Below the pieces are notes generated by a model. It was not told where the DNA came from and did no database searches. It worked only from the letters and a program-made list of their open reading frames with translations. 64,000 bases of DNA from Brucella pseudogrignonensis (GTDB taxonomy: Bacteria; Pseudomonadota; Alphaproteobacteria; Rhizobiales; Rhizobiaceae). The stretch is from assembly GCF_002252525.1 (NCBI RefSeq), contig NZ_NNRM01000006.1:248001-312000 (forward strand). Reading direction: 5' to 3'. Shown here one piece after another: positions 48,731 to 57,763 of the stretch; position 1 is the stretch's first letter; each line of letters starts with the position of its first letter. The position numbers and the translations under genes are program-made.

Positions 48731-50593
48731 TTAGCTGTTTATACCGAGAAAACCGCCCGACTGGCGGGCCCAGAGGCCCGCATAGATTCCGCCTTGCGCA
48801 ATCAATTCCTCATGGGTGCCTTCTTCGACAATCCGGCCCTTATCCATGACGATGAGGCGATCAAGAGCTGCAATAGTCGAAAGCCGATGTGCAATTGCGA
48901 TAACGGTCTTGCCTTCCATGAGCTGACGAAGATTCTCCTGGATCGAGGCTTCAACCTCTGAGTCGAGTGCCGAGGTTGCTTCATCCAGAATGAGGATCGG
49001 TGCGTCTTTCAGGATCGCACGCGCAATCGCGATACGCTGACGCTGACCGCCCGAAAGCTTGACGCCGCGCTCACCTACGAAGGCATCGAAGGATTTCCGT
49101 CCATTGAAGTCTTCCAGCTTCGCGATGAACTCGTCTGCTTCGGCCTGTCGTGCAGCCTGCGCAAGCTCTTCATCCGTGGCATCATCACGCGCCAGCATAA
49201 TGTTGTCACGCAGCGAACGGTGCAGCAGCGCTGTTTCCTGACTGACGACCGCAAAGGCGCGTCGCAGAGAGGATTGCGTCACATCGCGAACATCCTGACC
49301 ATCGACAAGGATCGCGCCCTTCTCAACATCATAAAGACGCAGGATCAGATTGATGAGTGTCGACTTGCCCGCCCCTGAATGGCCAACAAGTCCGACCCGT
49401 TCGCCACCCCTGATGGAAAAGTTGATACCGTCAAGAACACCCGCCGCCTTACCATAATGAAACGTGACATTCTGAATGTCGATGCGCGCTTCGGTAATCT
49501 GCAACGGTTTTGCACCGCGCTTGTCTTCCAGACCCAATGGTTCGGAAACAAGCTTCATCGAGTTTTCTATAAGCCCAAGCTGACGCAGCATACCATTCAG
49601 CTGCATCATCAGACGGCCAAGCAGCATATTAAGACGCAACACCAGACCGAGCGTGAACGACACCTGCCCAACAGTGATGGCATCTTTGGTCCACAGGTCG
49701 ATGGTAATTGCTGCCACAGTCACAATCATCAGACCTGACAAGGCGGTCATGGCAAGACGCACGCCGGTCAGTGAGCGCATAAACGGCAGGATTGCCCCGA
49801 GATAGCGCATAAAACCGTCGCGCATATAGCGCTCATCGTCATCGACGGTGTTGAGCTTGATGGTCTGGATATTGGAATAGCTATCAACGATACGGCCGTT
49901 GATCAGGGAGCCCGCTTCCGCGGAGGCTTCAGCATTCTTTCGAATGCGCGGCAAATAGTGCCGGGCAATCAGGCCGAAAGCCACGATCCATGCAATCACC
50001 GCGGCAGCCAGCCGCCAGTCGAGACGACCCACCAGAAACAGCGTCGTCACGCTATAGATCGCCATGAACCAGACGACCTGAATGAGACTTTCAATCAGAT
50101 CACCTGCCGCCTGCCCCGCCTGCCAGACCTTGGTGGCAATGCGCCCGGCAAAATCATTCTGAAAGAATGCATAGGATTGCCGCTGGACATAGGAATTCGC
50201 CTGCCAGCGGATCATGTTGTAGAAACCGGGCGAAAGTGTCTGACCTTCAAGAAGGGTGTTTATGGCCGTGACTACAAAACGGATCACAAGAACCGTGATC
50301 CCCATGAACAGAAGTTCCGGACCCGCAGCCTGAAACAGTGCCGACCAGCTACGCTCGACACCGCCCTTGCCTGCCTGATCGAGAATATCGACAAGCCTGC
50401 CCGTGAAATAAAACAACCCCGCCTCCACAAGAGGCAGAAGACCGCCAACAGCCAGCGAGGCTGCAAGCGGCCATTTAGCCTGTCGCGCATAATGCCAGAG
50501 GAAGGCCAATGTTGTTGAAGGCGGTCTAAGCTTGTCCGGTTCGCGGAAGGGATCAACCCAACGCTCGAACAGGCTATAAACCGCTTTCATCAA
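48731..50593 (-). CDS. ABC transporter, fused permease-ATPase, second of a tandem pair
   Basis: Type IV (MsbA-like) half-transporter, 620 residues. Membrane part about 40-330 with six helices; nucleotide-binding part with Walker A GHSGAGKST, signature LSGGQRQRIAIAR, Walker B ILILDEATSALD and switch AHRLSTI, all intact. It starts 11 bases after the upstream paralogue. The last 110 residues are nearly the same in both genes. Substrate unknown; lipid, drug or peptide export are possible. M2 is an equally good start. Confidence 0.92.
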   Translation of the reverse strand: MMKAVYSLFERWVDPFREPDKLRPPSTTLAFLWHYARQAKWPLAASLAVGGLLPLVEAGLFYFTGRLVDILDQAGKGGVERSWSALFQAAGPELLFMGITVLVIRFVVTAINTLLEGQTLSPGFYNMIRWQANSYVQRQSYAFFQNDFAGRIATKVWQAGQAAGDLIESLIQVVWFMAIYSVTTLFLVGRLDWRLAAAVIAWIVAFGLIARHYLPRIRKNAEASAEAGSLINGRIVDSYSNIQTIKLNTVDDDERYMRDGFMRYLGAILPFMRSLTGVRLAMTALSGLMIVTVAAITIDLWTKDAITVGQVSFTLGLVLRLNMLLGRLMMQLNGMLRQLGLIENSMKLVSEPLGLEDKRGAKPLQITEARIDIQNVTFHYGKAAGVLDGINFSIRGGERVGLVGHSGAGKSTLINLILRLYDVEKGAILVDGQDVRDVTQSSLRRAFAVVSQETALLHRSLRDNIMLARDDATDEELAQAARQAEADEFIAKLEDFNGRKSFDAFVGERGVKLSGGQRQRIAIARAILKDAPILILDEATSALDSEVEASIQENLRQLMEGKTVIAIAHRLSTIAALDRLIVMDKGRIVEEGTHEELIAQGGIYAGLWARQSGGFLGINS

Positions 50594-50604
50594 TTGCGTA
50601 TTCC

Positions 50605-52461
50605 TTACTTTGCCATTTCCGCTTCGGTCTGCTCGTCAAAACCAAGGAACCCGCCCGACTGACGTGCCCATAGTCCGGCATAAATGCCGCCGAGCGCAAC
50701 AAGTTCCTCATGCGTGCCATCTTCGACAATCTGTCCCTTGTCCATCACAACGAGGCGATCAAGGGCGGCGATAGTCGAAAGGCGATGGGCGATCGCAATA
50801 ACGGTCTTGCCTTCCATCAGTGTGTTGAGACTGTCCTGAATGGCTGCCTCCACTTCCGAGTCGAGTGCAGAGGTTGCCTCATCCAGAATGAGGATGGGAG
50901 CATCCTTCAGCATCACGCGCGCAATCGCGATACGCTGACGCTGGCCACCGGAAAGCTTCACACCACGCTCACCGACATGAGCATCCAGTCCGCGTCGGCC
51001 CTTCGCATCAGTCAATAGAGGAATGAACTGGTCAGCCTGAGCGAGACGGATTGCCCGTTCGACCATTTCTTCTGTCGCATCCGGACGGCCATACATGATG
51101 TTCTCGCGCACCGAACGATGCAGCAAAGACGTGTCCTGCGTAACCATGCCGATGCTTGCGCGAAGCGAATCCTGCGTGACCTTGGAAATATTCTGCCCAT
51201 CAATCAGGATGCGGCCTTTTTCAAGATCGTAGAAGCGCAGCAGCAGATTGACGAGCGTGGATTTACCCGCACCGGAACGTCCGACGAGACCGATCTTCTG
51301 CCCGGCCTGAATGTCGAGCGACAGGCCTTCGATAACACCCTTGCCCTTGCCGTAGTGGAAACCGATCTTGTCGAAATCCAGCGCACCCTTGCTCACTTTC
51401 AGCACAGGCGCATTTGGCGTATCCACCACTTCATGTGCGCGCGAAATCGTCGTGATGCCGTCTTCCACCGTGCCGATATTTTCGAACAGTGCAGACATTT
51501 CCCACATGATCCACTGCGACATGCCGTTAAGGCGCAGCACAAGGCCGATGCCGACAGCAACAGCACCCACCGAAATGGCTTCATTCATCCAGAGCTTGAT
51601 GCCGATCGCACCCACAGCAAACAGCAGGATGCAGTTCGCCATATAAAGCGTGAAGTGGAACATCGTTATGAGACGCATCTGTCGATGCACCGTGACGAGG
51701 AAGCCATCGAGGCTTTCTTTCACATAAGACTCTTCACGGCTTGAATGCGAGAACAGCTTCACGGTCGCGATGTTGGTATAACTATCGACAATACGTCCGG
51801 TCATGGACGAACGCGCATCAGCCTGCTGTTCGGAAATCACCCTGAGACGCGGAATGAAGAAGCGCAACAGGATGATGTAGACGATCAGCCAGACCGCAAA
51901 CGGGATCATCAGAACAATATCCGCCGAGGCCGCGATAAACAGCGTACCGGCAAAATAGACGATGACGTAGTTCAGCACGTCGAGCAGCTTCATCACCGTT
52001 TCACGCACAGCGAGAGCAGTCTGCATCAGCTTGGTTGAGATACGTCCGGCAAACTCGTCCTGAAAGAACGACATGGACTGACGGATCAGATAGCGATGCA
52101 TAAGCCAGCGCACACGCATCGGATAGTTGCCGAGCAACGTCTGGTGAATAAGCAGCGAGTGGATGAGAACCACGCCCGGCAAACCGACCAGAACGACGCC
52201 CGCGATCAGCGCAAGCCGCCAGCCTTCATTGCTCAGGAATGTCTCACGCGACTGGTGCGAAAGCCAGTCGACGATATTGCCCATGAAGGCAAAAAGCGAC
52301 ACTTCGATAATAGCGATCAGTGTCGTGAAAATTGCCATGCCGATAATCCATGGCCATGCGCCACGGGTGTAATAAAGGCAAAAGGCTACCAGCCCGCGCG
52401 GAGGCTCGCGCGGCGGTTCTTCGGGATAAGCTTCGAGTCGTTTTTCAAACCATTTGAACAT
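50605..52461 (-). CDS. ABC transporter, fused permease-ATPase, first of a tandem pair
   Basis: MsbA-like half-transporter of 618 residues, paralogue of the gene that follows. N-terminal six-helix part, then Walker A GRSGAGKST, signature LSGGQRQRIAIAR, Walker B ILILDEATSALD and switch AHRLSTI, all canonical. Since both partners have complete ATP sites, a heterodimer with two active sites or two homodimers are both possible. ATG 52461 (MFKWFEKRLEAYPE) is preferred over 52497. Confidence 0.92.
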   Translation of the reverse strand: MFKWFEKRLEAYPEEPPREPPRGLVAFCLYYTRGAWPWIIGMAIFTTLIAIIEVSLFAFMGNIVDWLSHQSRETFLSNEGWRLALIAGVVLVGLPGVVLIHSLLIHQTLLGNYPMRVRWLMHRYLIRQSMSFFQDEFAGRISTKLMQTALAVRETVMKLLDVLNYVIVYFAGTLFIAASADIVLMIPFAVWLIVYIILLRFFIPRLRVISEQQADARSSMTGRIVDSYTNIATVKLFSHSSREESYVKESLDGFLVTVHRQMRLITMFHFTLYMANCILLFAVGAIGIKLWMNEAISVGAVAVGIGLVLRLNGMSQWIMWEMSALFENIGTVEDGITTISRAHEVVDTPNAPVLKVSKGALDFDKIGFHYGKGKGVIEGLSLDIQAGQKIGLVGRSGAGKSTLVNLLLRFYDLEKGRILIDGQNISKVTQDSLRASIGMVTQDTSLLHRSVRENIMYGRPDATEEMVERAIRLAQADQFIPLLTDAKGRRGLDAHVGERGVKLSGGQRQRIAIARVMLKDAPILILDEATSALDSEVEAAIQDSLNTLMEGKTVIAIAHRLSTIAALDRLVVMDKGQIVEDGTHEELVALGGIYAGLWARQSGGFLGFDEQTEAEMAK

Positions 52462-52646
52462 GGCGATCCTTTTACGGGCACCTTGCAAAATTTCCAAGTC
52501 GGAACAGGAACAAAAAGGGAATATTTTCGTGATGCTAGAATGATTTTATTCTTGCGGGCACCATCCCGCGAATTGATGTGTTGACGTGTGCGACACAACC
52601 AATCTGAACACTTGCAGCCATCGGATTTGTGAGCTACCCGCCTTAT

Positions 52647-53126
52647 ATGGATCTGCGTATCGCCCTTTACCAGCCCGACATTCCCGGCAACACGGGAACC
52701 ATTCTGCGCATGGCCGCCTGCCTTGGCTTCGCGGTGGACCTGATCGAGCCTGCAGGCTTCGACGTTTCCGACAGATCATTGAAACGCGCAGGCATGGATT
52801 ATCTCGAACAGGCCGCCCTCACCCGCCATGCGGACTGGCAGAATTTCAACGATTGGCGCAGCCAGGCAGGCAAGCGCCTCGTGTTGCTGTCGACCAAGGC
52901 AGCAATCCCCTATACGGAATACGCGTTTCAGGAAAATGACATCCTGTTGTTCGGGCGGGAGTCCGCAGGCGTCCCTGACAGCATTCAGGACATCGCGGAT
53001 GCGCGACTGATTATCCCCATGGTGCCGGGTGCCAGATCCCTCAATCTTGCGGTTTCTGTTGCGATCACGGCAGGCGAAGCTCTGCGCCAGCAAAATTTAA
53101 AAAGCGATTCCGTTTCAACCGCATAG
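52647..53126 (+). CDS. trmL: tRNA (cytidine(34)-2'-O)-methyltransferase
   Basis: SPOUT-class methyltransferase that modifies the wobble base of certain Leu tRNAs. 159 residues. Motifs: YQPDIPGNTGTILRMAACLG, then LFGRESAGVP and the trefoil-knot IPMVPGARSLNLAVSVAI. ATG 52647 gives the family start (MDLRIALYQPDIPGN); GTG 52629 would add six residues. Divergent from the ABC exporters. Confidence 0.95.
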   Translation: MDLRIALYQPDIPGNTGTILRMAACLGFAVDLIEPAGFDVSDRSLKRAGMDYLEQAALTRHADWQNFNDWRSQAGKRLVLLSTKAAIPYTEYAFQENDILLFGRESAGVPDSIQDIADARLIIPMVPGARSLNLAVSVAITAGEALRQQNLKSDSVSTA

Positions 53127-53189
53127 ACGGACAAACGGAATCAGTTCCCGAAGCAGATTTAGTATTCAGTCAGAAAAGGTTCTTCTCCG

Positions 53190-54227
53190 ATGAAGCCATC
53201 GTTCCGCACTTCTGTTCTTACGGCCTCTCTTCTGGCAACCGCAGTTGCCGCTCCTGCATTTGCACAGGCTGCTGAAACCATTTCGCCAAAGGTCATGGTC
53301 ATCACCATGTTCGGTGAGGAAGCAAAGCCTTGGCTGGAAGGTGAAAAGTTCACACAGAAGCTGAAGCTTGCGGGCTTGAGCCCTGAATATCCTGAGATCG
53401 ATTGTACGGCTGAAGGCCTCTGCCACATGACCACGGCCATGGGTTTTGCCAATGCAGCCAGTGCGGTCTCGGCAATGGCGCTGAGCGACAAGCTTGATCT
53501 GAGCCACACTTATTTCCTCATCGCCGGTATCGCAGGCGTTGATCCAAAACATGGTACACTCGGTTCTGCGCATTGGGCAAAATACGCAATCGATGCCAAC
53601 CTCAACCATCGCATTGATATCCGCGAAGCACCTGAAGGCTGGGCGACCGACTTCTTCGGCCTCGGCGCTGAAAAGCCGGGTGAAAAGCCAAAATGGGCTG
53701 CAGGCACGGAAGTCTTCGAACTCAATGGCAAGCTTGCCGATTACGCACTCGCAACGACCAAGGGCGTTGAACTTCTCGACAGCGACGATGCCAAGGAATA
53801 TCGCAAGCATTACACGGAAGAAGCAGCAACCAGCGCGCCTCAGGTCACAATCTGCGATACCGCATCGGGCGACACATACTGGCACGGCACCAAGCTCGGC
53901 GAAGCCATGGAACAGTGGGCAAAGCTCCTGACTGATGGCAAAGCGAACTACTGCACCTCACAGATGGAAGACAATGCAACGCTGACCTCGCTCAAGCGCG
54001 CAGCCGATGCAGGCAAGCTCGATTATGACCGTATTGCGCTGCTGCGTACGTCTTCCAACTTCGACCGTCAGGGCAAAGACCAGACGGCGGCAGAATCCCT
54101 TGCTGCGAAGTCGGGCGGTTTCCCGCTGGCAACGACCAATGCCTATCGCGTTGGCAAGGCATATGCTGACAGCATCATCAAGGATTGGAAGTCGTGGGAG
54201 CAGGCCCCTCAGACGGAAGCGAAATAA
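53190..54227 (+). CDS. Purine nucleoside permease (NUP) family protein
   Basis: 345 residues with a clear Sec signal (ATAVAAPAFAQA), so the mature protein is periplasmic. The family takes its name from the Candida nucleoside transporter NUP; its core resembles a nucleoside phosphorylase fold (TAMGFANAASAVSAMALS, DPKHGTLGSAHWAKYAID, TICDTASGDTYWHG). A periplasmic nucleoside-binding or cleaving role is inferred. A strong terminator follows. Single gene. Confidence 0.85.
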   Translation: MKPSFRTSVLTASLLATAVAAPAFAQAAETISPKVMVITMFGEEAKPWLEGEKFTQKLKLAGLSPEYPEIDCTAEGLCHMTTAMGFANAASAVSAMALSDKLDLSHTYFLIAGIAGVDPKHGTLGSAHWAKYAIDANLNHRIDIREAPEGWATDFFGLGAEKPGEKPKWAAGTEVFELNGKLADYALATTKGVELLDSDDAKEYRKHYTEEAATSAPQVTICDTASGDTYWHGTKLGEAMEQWAKLLTDGKANYCTSQMEDNATLTSLKRAADAGKLDYDRIALLRTSSNFDRQGKDQTAAESLAAKSGGFPLATTNAYRVGKAYADSIIKDWKSWEQAPQTEAK

Positions 54228-54258
54228 AGCTGTAACGCTATAACAACTCAGAAATGTA

Positions 54259-54290
54259 AACGCCCTTCGGAAAAACCGGAGGGCGTTTTC
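54259..54290 (+). terminator. Intrinsic terminator of the NUP gene
   Basis: Twelve-base-pair stem (54259-54270 with 54276-54287, one G-T pair), A5 loop, followed by TTT. Confidence 0.88.
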
Positions 54291-54349
54291 GCAAATGCCT
54301 GATTTGAATCTGGTTTCAATGGCTTAAAGCGTCTCGTTGACTCAGATCT

Positions 54350-54610
54350 CTAATCCGATGTCGGCAGGCGACGCATGGTAAATTCGATGACATCATCAGG
54401 CCGTTCACACCAGCTTTCGATCTCAGTCCAATAGGCAGCCTTGGGGAAAGCCTCAAACCATTCCCGCGCTTTATCGCGTGCGGCCTGTCGCGGTAGGGTG
54501 AATGTCTCGCGGACAAACCCGTCGCGTGGCATACGGCTCTTCTTGGCACGACCTTTTTCTAGCTGCTTGCGCAAGCCTTCAAGTGGTGGGCGGGGCGAAG
54601 ATGCGGTCAT
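54350..54610 (-). CDS. Small conserved hypothetical protein
   Basis: 86 residues, no named function. A basic N-terminus (PRPPLEGLRKQLEKGRAKKSRMPRDGF) is followed by a compact acidic part (ARDKAREWFEAFPKAAYWTEIESWCERPDDVIEF). GGGAGG seven bases before the ATG and regular codon use support a real gene. It looks like a short rhizobial protein often found near hemF or metabolic genes (recalled only vaguely). Confidence 0.7.
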   Translation of the reverse strand: MTASSPRPPLEGLRKQLEKGRAKKSRMPRDGFVRETFTLPRQAARDKAREWFEAFPKAAYWTEIESWCERPDDVIEFTMRRLPTSD

Positions 54611-54793
54611 GCAATTGCCTCCCGAAACAAGGGAAAACTCGAAACTTCCAATCCCTTGGAAGCTTAAGATAGGGAAGCAACGACTTCATGACGAGTCTTT
54701 TCTTGGGGAGAGGAATTCGCACCCGCAAGCCGCGCACTCTTCGCGCTTTGCCAGACTGCAGGACTTTGCTAAGTCAAGAAGATAGACGTTTGA

Positions 54794-55759
<966 letters not shown>

Positions 55760-55779
55760 AAGTTAATATGAACCAAACA

Positions 55780-55804
55780 AAAGGGCGGGAATTTCCCGCC
55801 CTTT
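55780..55804. terminator. Bidirectional intrinsic terminator
   Basis: AAAGGGCGGGAA/TTCCCGCCCTTT hairpin between the convergent hemF and GNAT genes. Confidence 0.88.
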
Positions 55805-55806
55805 CT

Positions 55807-56301
55807 TTATGCATCAAATGCTGAGTGATAGGTCACTTTGCCTTTCGGCATTTCACCCTCAATCACAAGGCATTGGAAATACTCAGCCGGAACACCGTCA
55901 AGTGTTAGCCTTTCATCGACTTTAAAACCAAACCGTTGATAATAGCCCGGGTCACCGAGCAGCACGCAACCTTTGGCACCCACTTCATGCAAGCATGTTA
56001 GACCTTGCCGGATGAGCGCACTGCCAATGCCCTCACCCTGCCTGTCCGGCCGCACGGAGACGGGGCCAAGCCCGTACCAGCCACAATCAACACCATTGAT
56101 GAGAACCGGCGAGAATGCCACATGCCCGACAAGAGCCTCTCCCTCTTCGGCAACCAGCGATAAGGTCAAGGCCGATGCCGAACGAAGAGCGTCGACAATT
56201 GCCGCCTCTTTCTGATTGCTATAGGGCACCGTACGAAAGGCGTCATTCGTCAAATGCCGGATTGAGGAAATATCCTTCAGTTGTTCCTTGCGGATATGCA
56301 T
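55807..56301 (-). CDS. GNAT-family N-acetyltransferase, adjacent to yjhX
   Basis: 164 residues. Acetyl-CoA site RPDRQGEGIGSALI and the family tail GCVLLGDPGYYQRFGF show a complete GNAT fold of the YhbS type. ATG 56301 lies six bases after GAGGAG; ATG 56304 is possible. It follows yjhX by only 10 bases. In E. coli the toxin gene yjhX (TopAI) is paired with yjhQ, also a GNAT-type gene, so this may be an antitoxin-like partner (inference; the two GNATs may not be orthologous). Confidence 0.88.
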   Translation of the reverse strand: MHIRKEQLKDISSIRHLTNDAFRTVPYSNQKEAAIVDALRSASALTLSLVAEEGEALVGHVAFSPVLINGVDCGWYGLGPVSVRPDRQGEGIGSALIRQGLTCLHEVGAKGCVLLGDPGYYQRFGFKVDERLTLDGVPAEYFQCLVIEGEMPKGKVTYHSAFDA

Positions 56302-56311
56302 CATGCACTCC

Positions 56312-56566
56312 TCATCGATTGTTGGCTTGTGCTCGGACGTTGGTGCGTCCTTTGAGCGAGATGCGATAAGCACTTCCTGCACGCGATTCGATCAGCCGTT
56401 TTCGTCGCAATTGCTGGAAAACAACCATCGTGCAATCGGAAAGCAGATAGCCTTCACGCGTGTAGCATTCGATTTCGCAGATGCGTCCGTCTTCGCGCAG
56501 ATGGCGAATGTAGCCGCCCTGCGCCAGCACGTGAAGCACGCGCTGTTCAATACGTGAGATATTCAT
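56312..56566 (-). CDS. yjhX: YjhX/TopAI-family protein
   Basis: 84 residues, recognisable by MNISRIEQRVLHVLAQGGYI, the block CYTREGYLLSDCTMVVFQQLRRKRLIES and the C-terminal NVRAQANNR. The family includes E. coli YjhX (TopAI), reported to inhibit DNA topoisomerase I. ATG 56566 is the family start; the frame is open upstream to 56644. It is the first gene of a pair with the GNAT gene. Confidence 0.93.
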   Translation of the reverse strand: MNISRIEQRVLHVLAQGGYIRHLREDGRICEIECYTREGYLLSDCTMVVFQQLRRKRLIESRAGSAYRISLKGRTNVRAQANNR

Positions 56567-56787
56567 TGTTGTTATGCCTGGATGGAAACCATGACAAGCA
56601 TCAGCGCACGCGGACAGCCAATACCTGTCCACGGCCAATGCCATTTCCGTCCCTGAACATCTGCGCTCTACTCAAGGCGCAGCAATCGTTCGGAACGATC
56701 AGAGGCTTCCTACAATCTCCGGCATCAACAATTCCTTCTGGAGCACACTCGAAAAGTATGCGGCCCACTCATTTGGGGCACAAACAA

Positions 56788-56811
56788 CTGGAGGGCTAAA
56801 AAGCCCTCCAG
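56788..56811 (-). terminator. Terminator-like hairpin after the hydroxylase gene
   Basis: Perfect 10-base-pair stem CTGGAGGGCT/AGCCCTCCAG with AAAA loop; minus-strand tail TTGTTTG is only moderately T-rich. Confidence 0.65.
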
Positions 56812-56850
56812 AAGATTATTTAAAAGCGGCGAGGCTTGAAGTCAAATCGC

Positions 56851-57687
56851 TCAGGCTTTTGGCTGGTTGCGAAGCTGTTCAGCTTGCGCATAGAACTTCT
56901 TTTCCCACTCATTGTGGTTATCCAGCCCTTCCTTGATGAAGGGCGTGAAGATCGCGAGATTCATCAGTGCCCAGTTCACAAAACGGGCCGGGAATTTCAG
57001 CGGCTTCACAAAATCAACGAACAGCACCACGCGCGTATGCTCGGTGTGGTTCCAGGCTTCATGCTCATAAGCATCGTCGAAAATCAGAACCTTGCCTTCC
57101 TGCCAATGGCAAACCTGCTTATCCACGCGGATCGCAAGCTTATCGACAGGTTCCGGCACGATCATGCCCATATGCAGACGCAGCACGCCATTATAAGGAC
57201 CGCGATGCGGCGGCAGGTGCTTGCCCGGCTCGAAGATCGAGAACATGGCAGTCGTCAGACCCGGAATATGCTGCACCGCATTCCATGTATTGGGACAGGC
57301 CTTAATGTTCTGCTCCGACTTCACACCAAAGCCCAGCAGGAAGAATGTCTTCCAATGATTATCTGTCGAGATCGTCTTCACGTCGGACGAAATATCCTGA
57401 AACGAAGGAAGCTCGCTCTGACGCAGCAGAACCTTTTCAAGTTCCTTGCGAATAGCCGGATAGGCCTTCTCAACCTCTGCTGCCCATGGGAACGTGGCAT
57501 TGTCATAAACAGGCGGATTGCCGAGCTTCGCATATTTCAGATTAAGGCTCTCTGCCCAGGCAACAATCCCCATAAAGAAGCGCGTTACAGCACCCGGACG
57601 CTCCATCGGCGCGATACCGCTGGTGCCAAAATTCTGCTTGGGATCTGAGCTGGCATTCTGCGAAGTTGATGTATCAGGATTGGACAT
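56851..57687 (-). CDS. Aspartyl/asparaginyl beta-hydroxylase family, LpxO/OlsC-like
   Basis: Fe(II)/2-oxoglutarate dioxygenase of 278 residues. Key blocks are HRGPYNGVLRLH (metal His 161), then FDDAYEHEAWNH (second metal His 209) and Arg 219 for the cofactor, placed as in AspH, LpxO and OlsC. A hydrophobic helix lies around 33-45, so it may be at the membrane. In related bacteria such enzymes add hydroxyls to acyl chains of lipid A or ornithine lipids; the substrate here cannot be told from sequence. Single gene. Confidence 0.88.
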   Translation of the reverse strand: MSNPDTSTSQNASSDPKQNFGTSGIAPMERPGAVTRFFMGIVAWAESLNLKYAKLGNPPVYDNATFPWAAEVEKAYPAIRKELEKVLLRQSELPSFQDISSDVKTISTDNHWKTFFLLGFGVKSEQNIKACPNTWNAVQHIPGLTTAMFSIFEPGKHLPPHRGPYNGVLRLHMGMIVPEPVDKLAIRVDKQVCHWQEGKVLIFDDAYEHEAWNHTEHTRVVLFVDFVKPLKFPARFVNWALMNLAIFTPFIKEGLDNHNEWEKKFYAQAEQLRNQPKA

Positions 57688-57763
57688 GCCAAGACGCTTT
57701 CAAAACAAAACTAAAAACATTCGATCATAAGTTAATGAAACTATGGCTGAATTTTGCAAGCCA

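Noticed and set aside
56312-56566. Prophage remnant around yjhX
   Set aside because: In E. coli yjhX is in a phage-like element, but here neighbours (hemF, cca) are core genes and no phage gene is visible.
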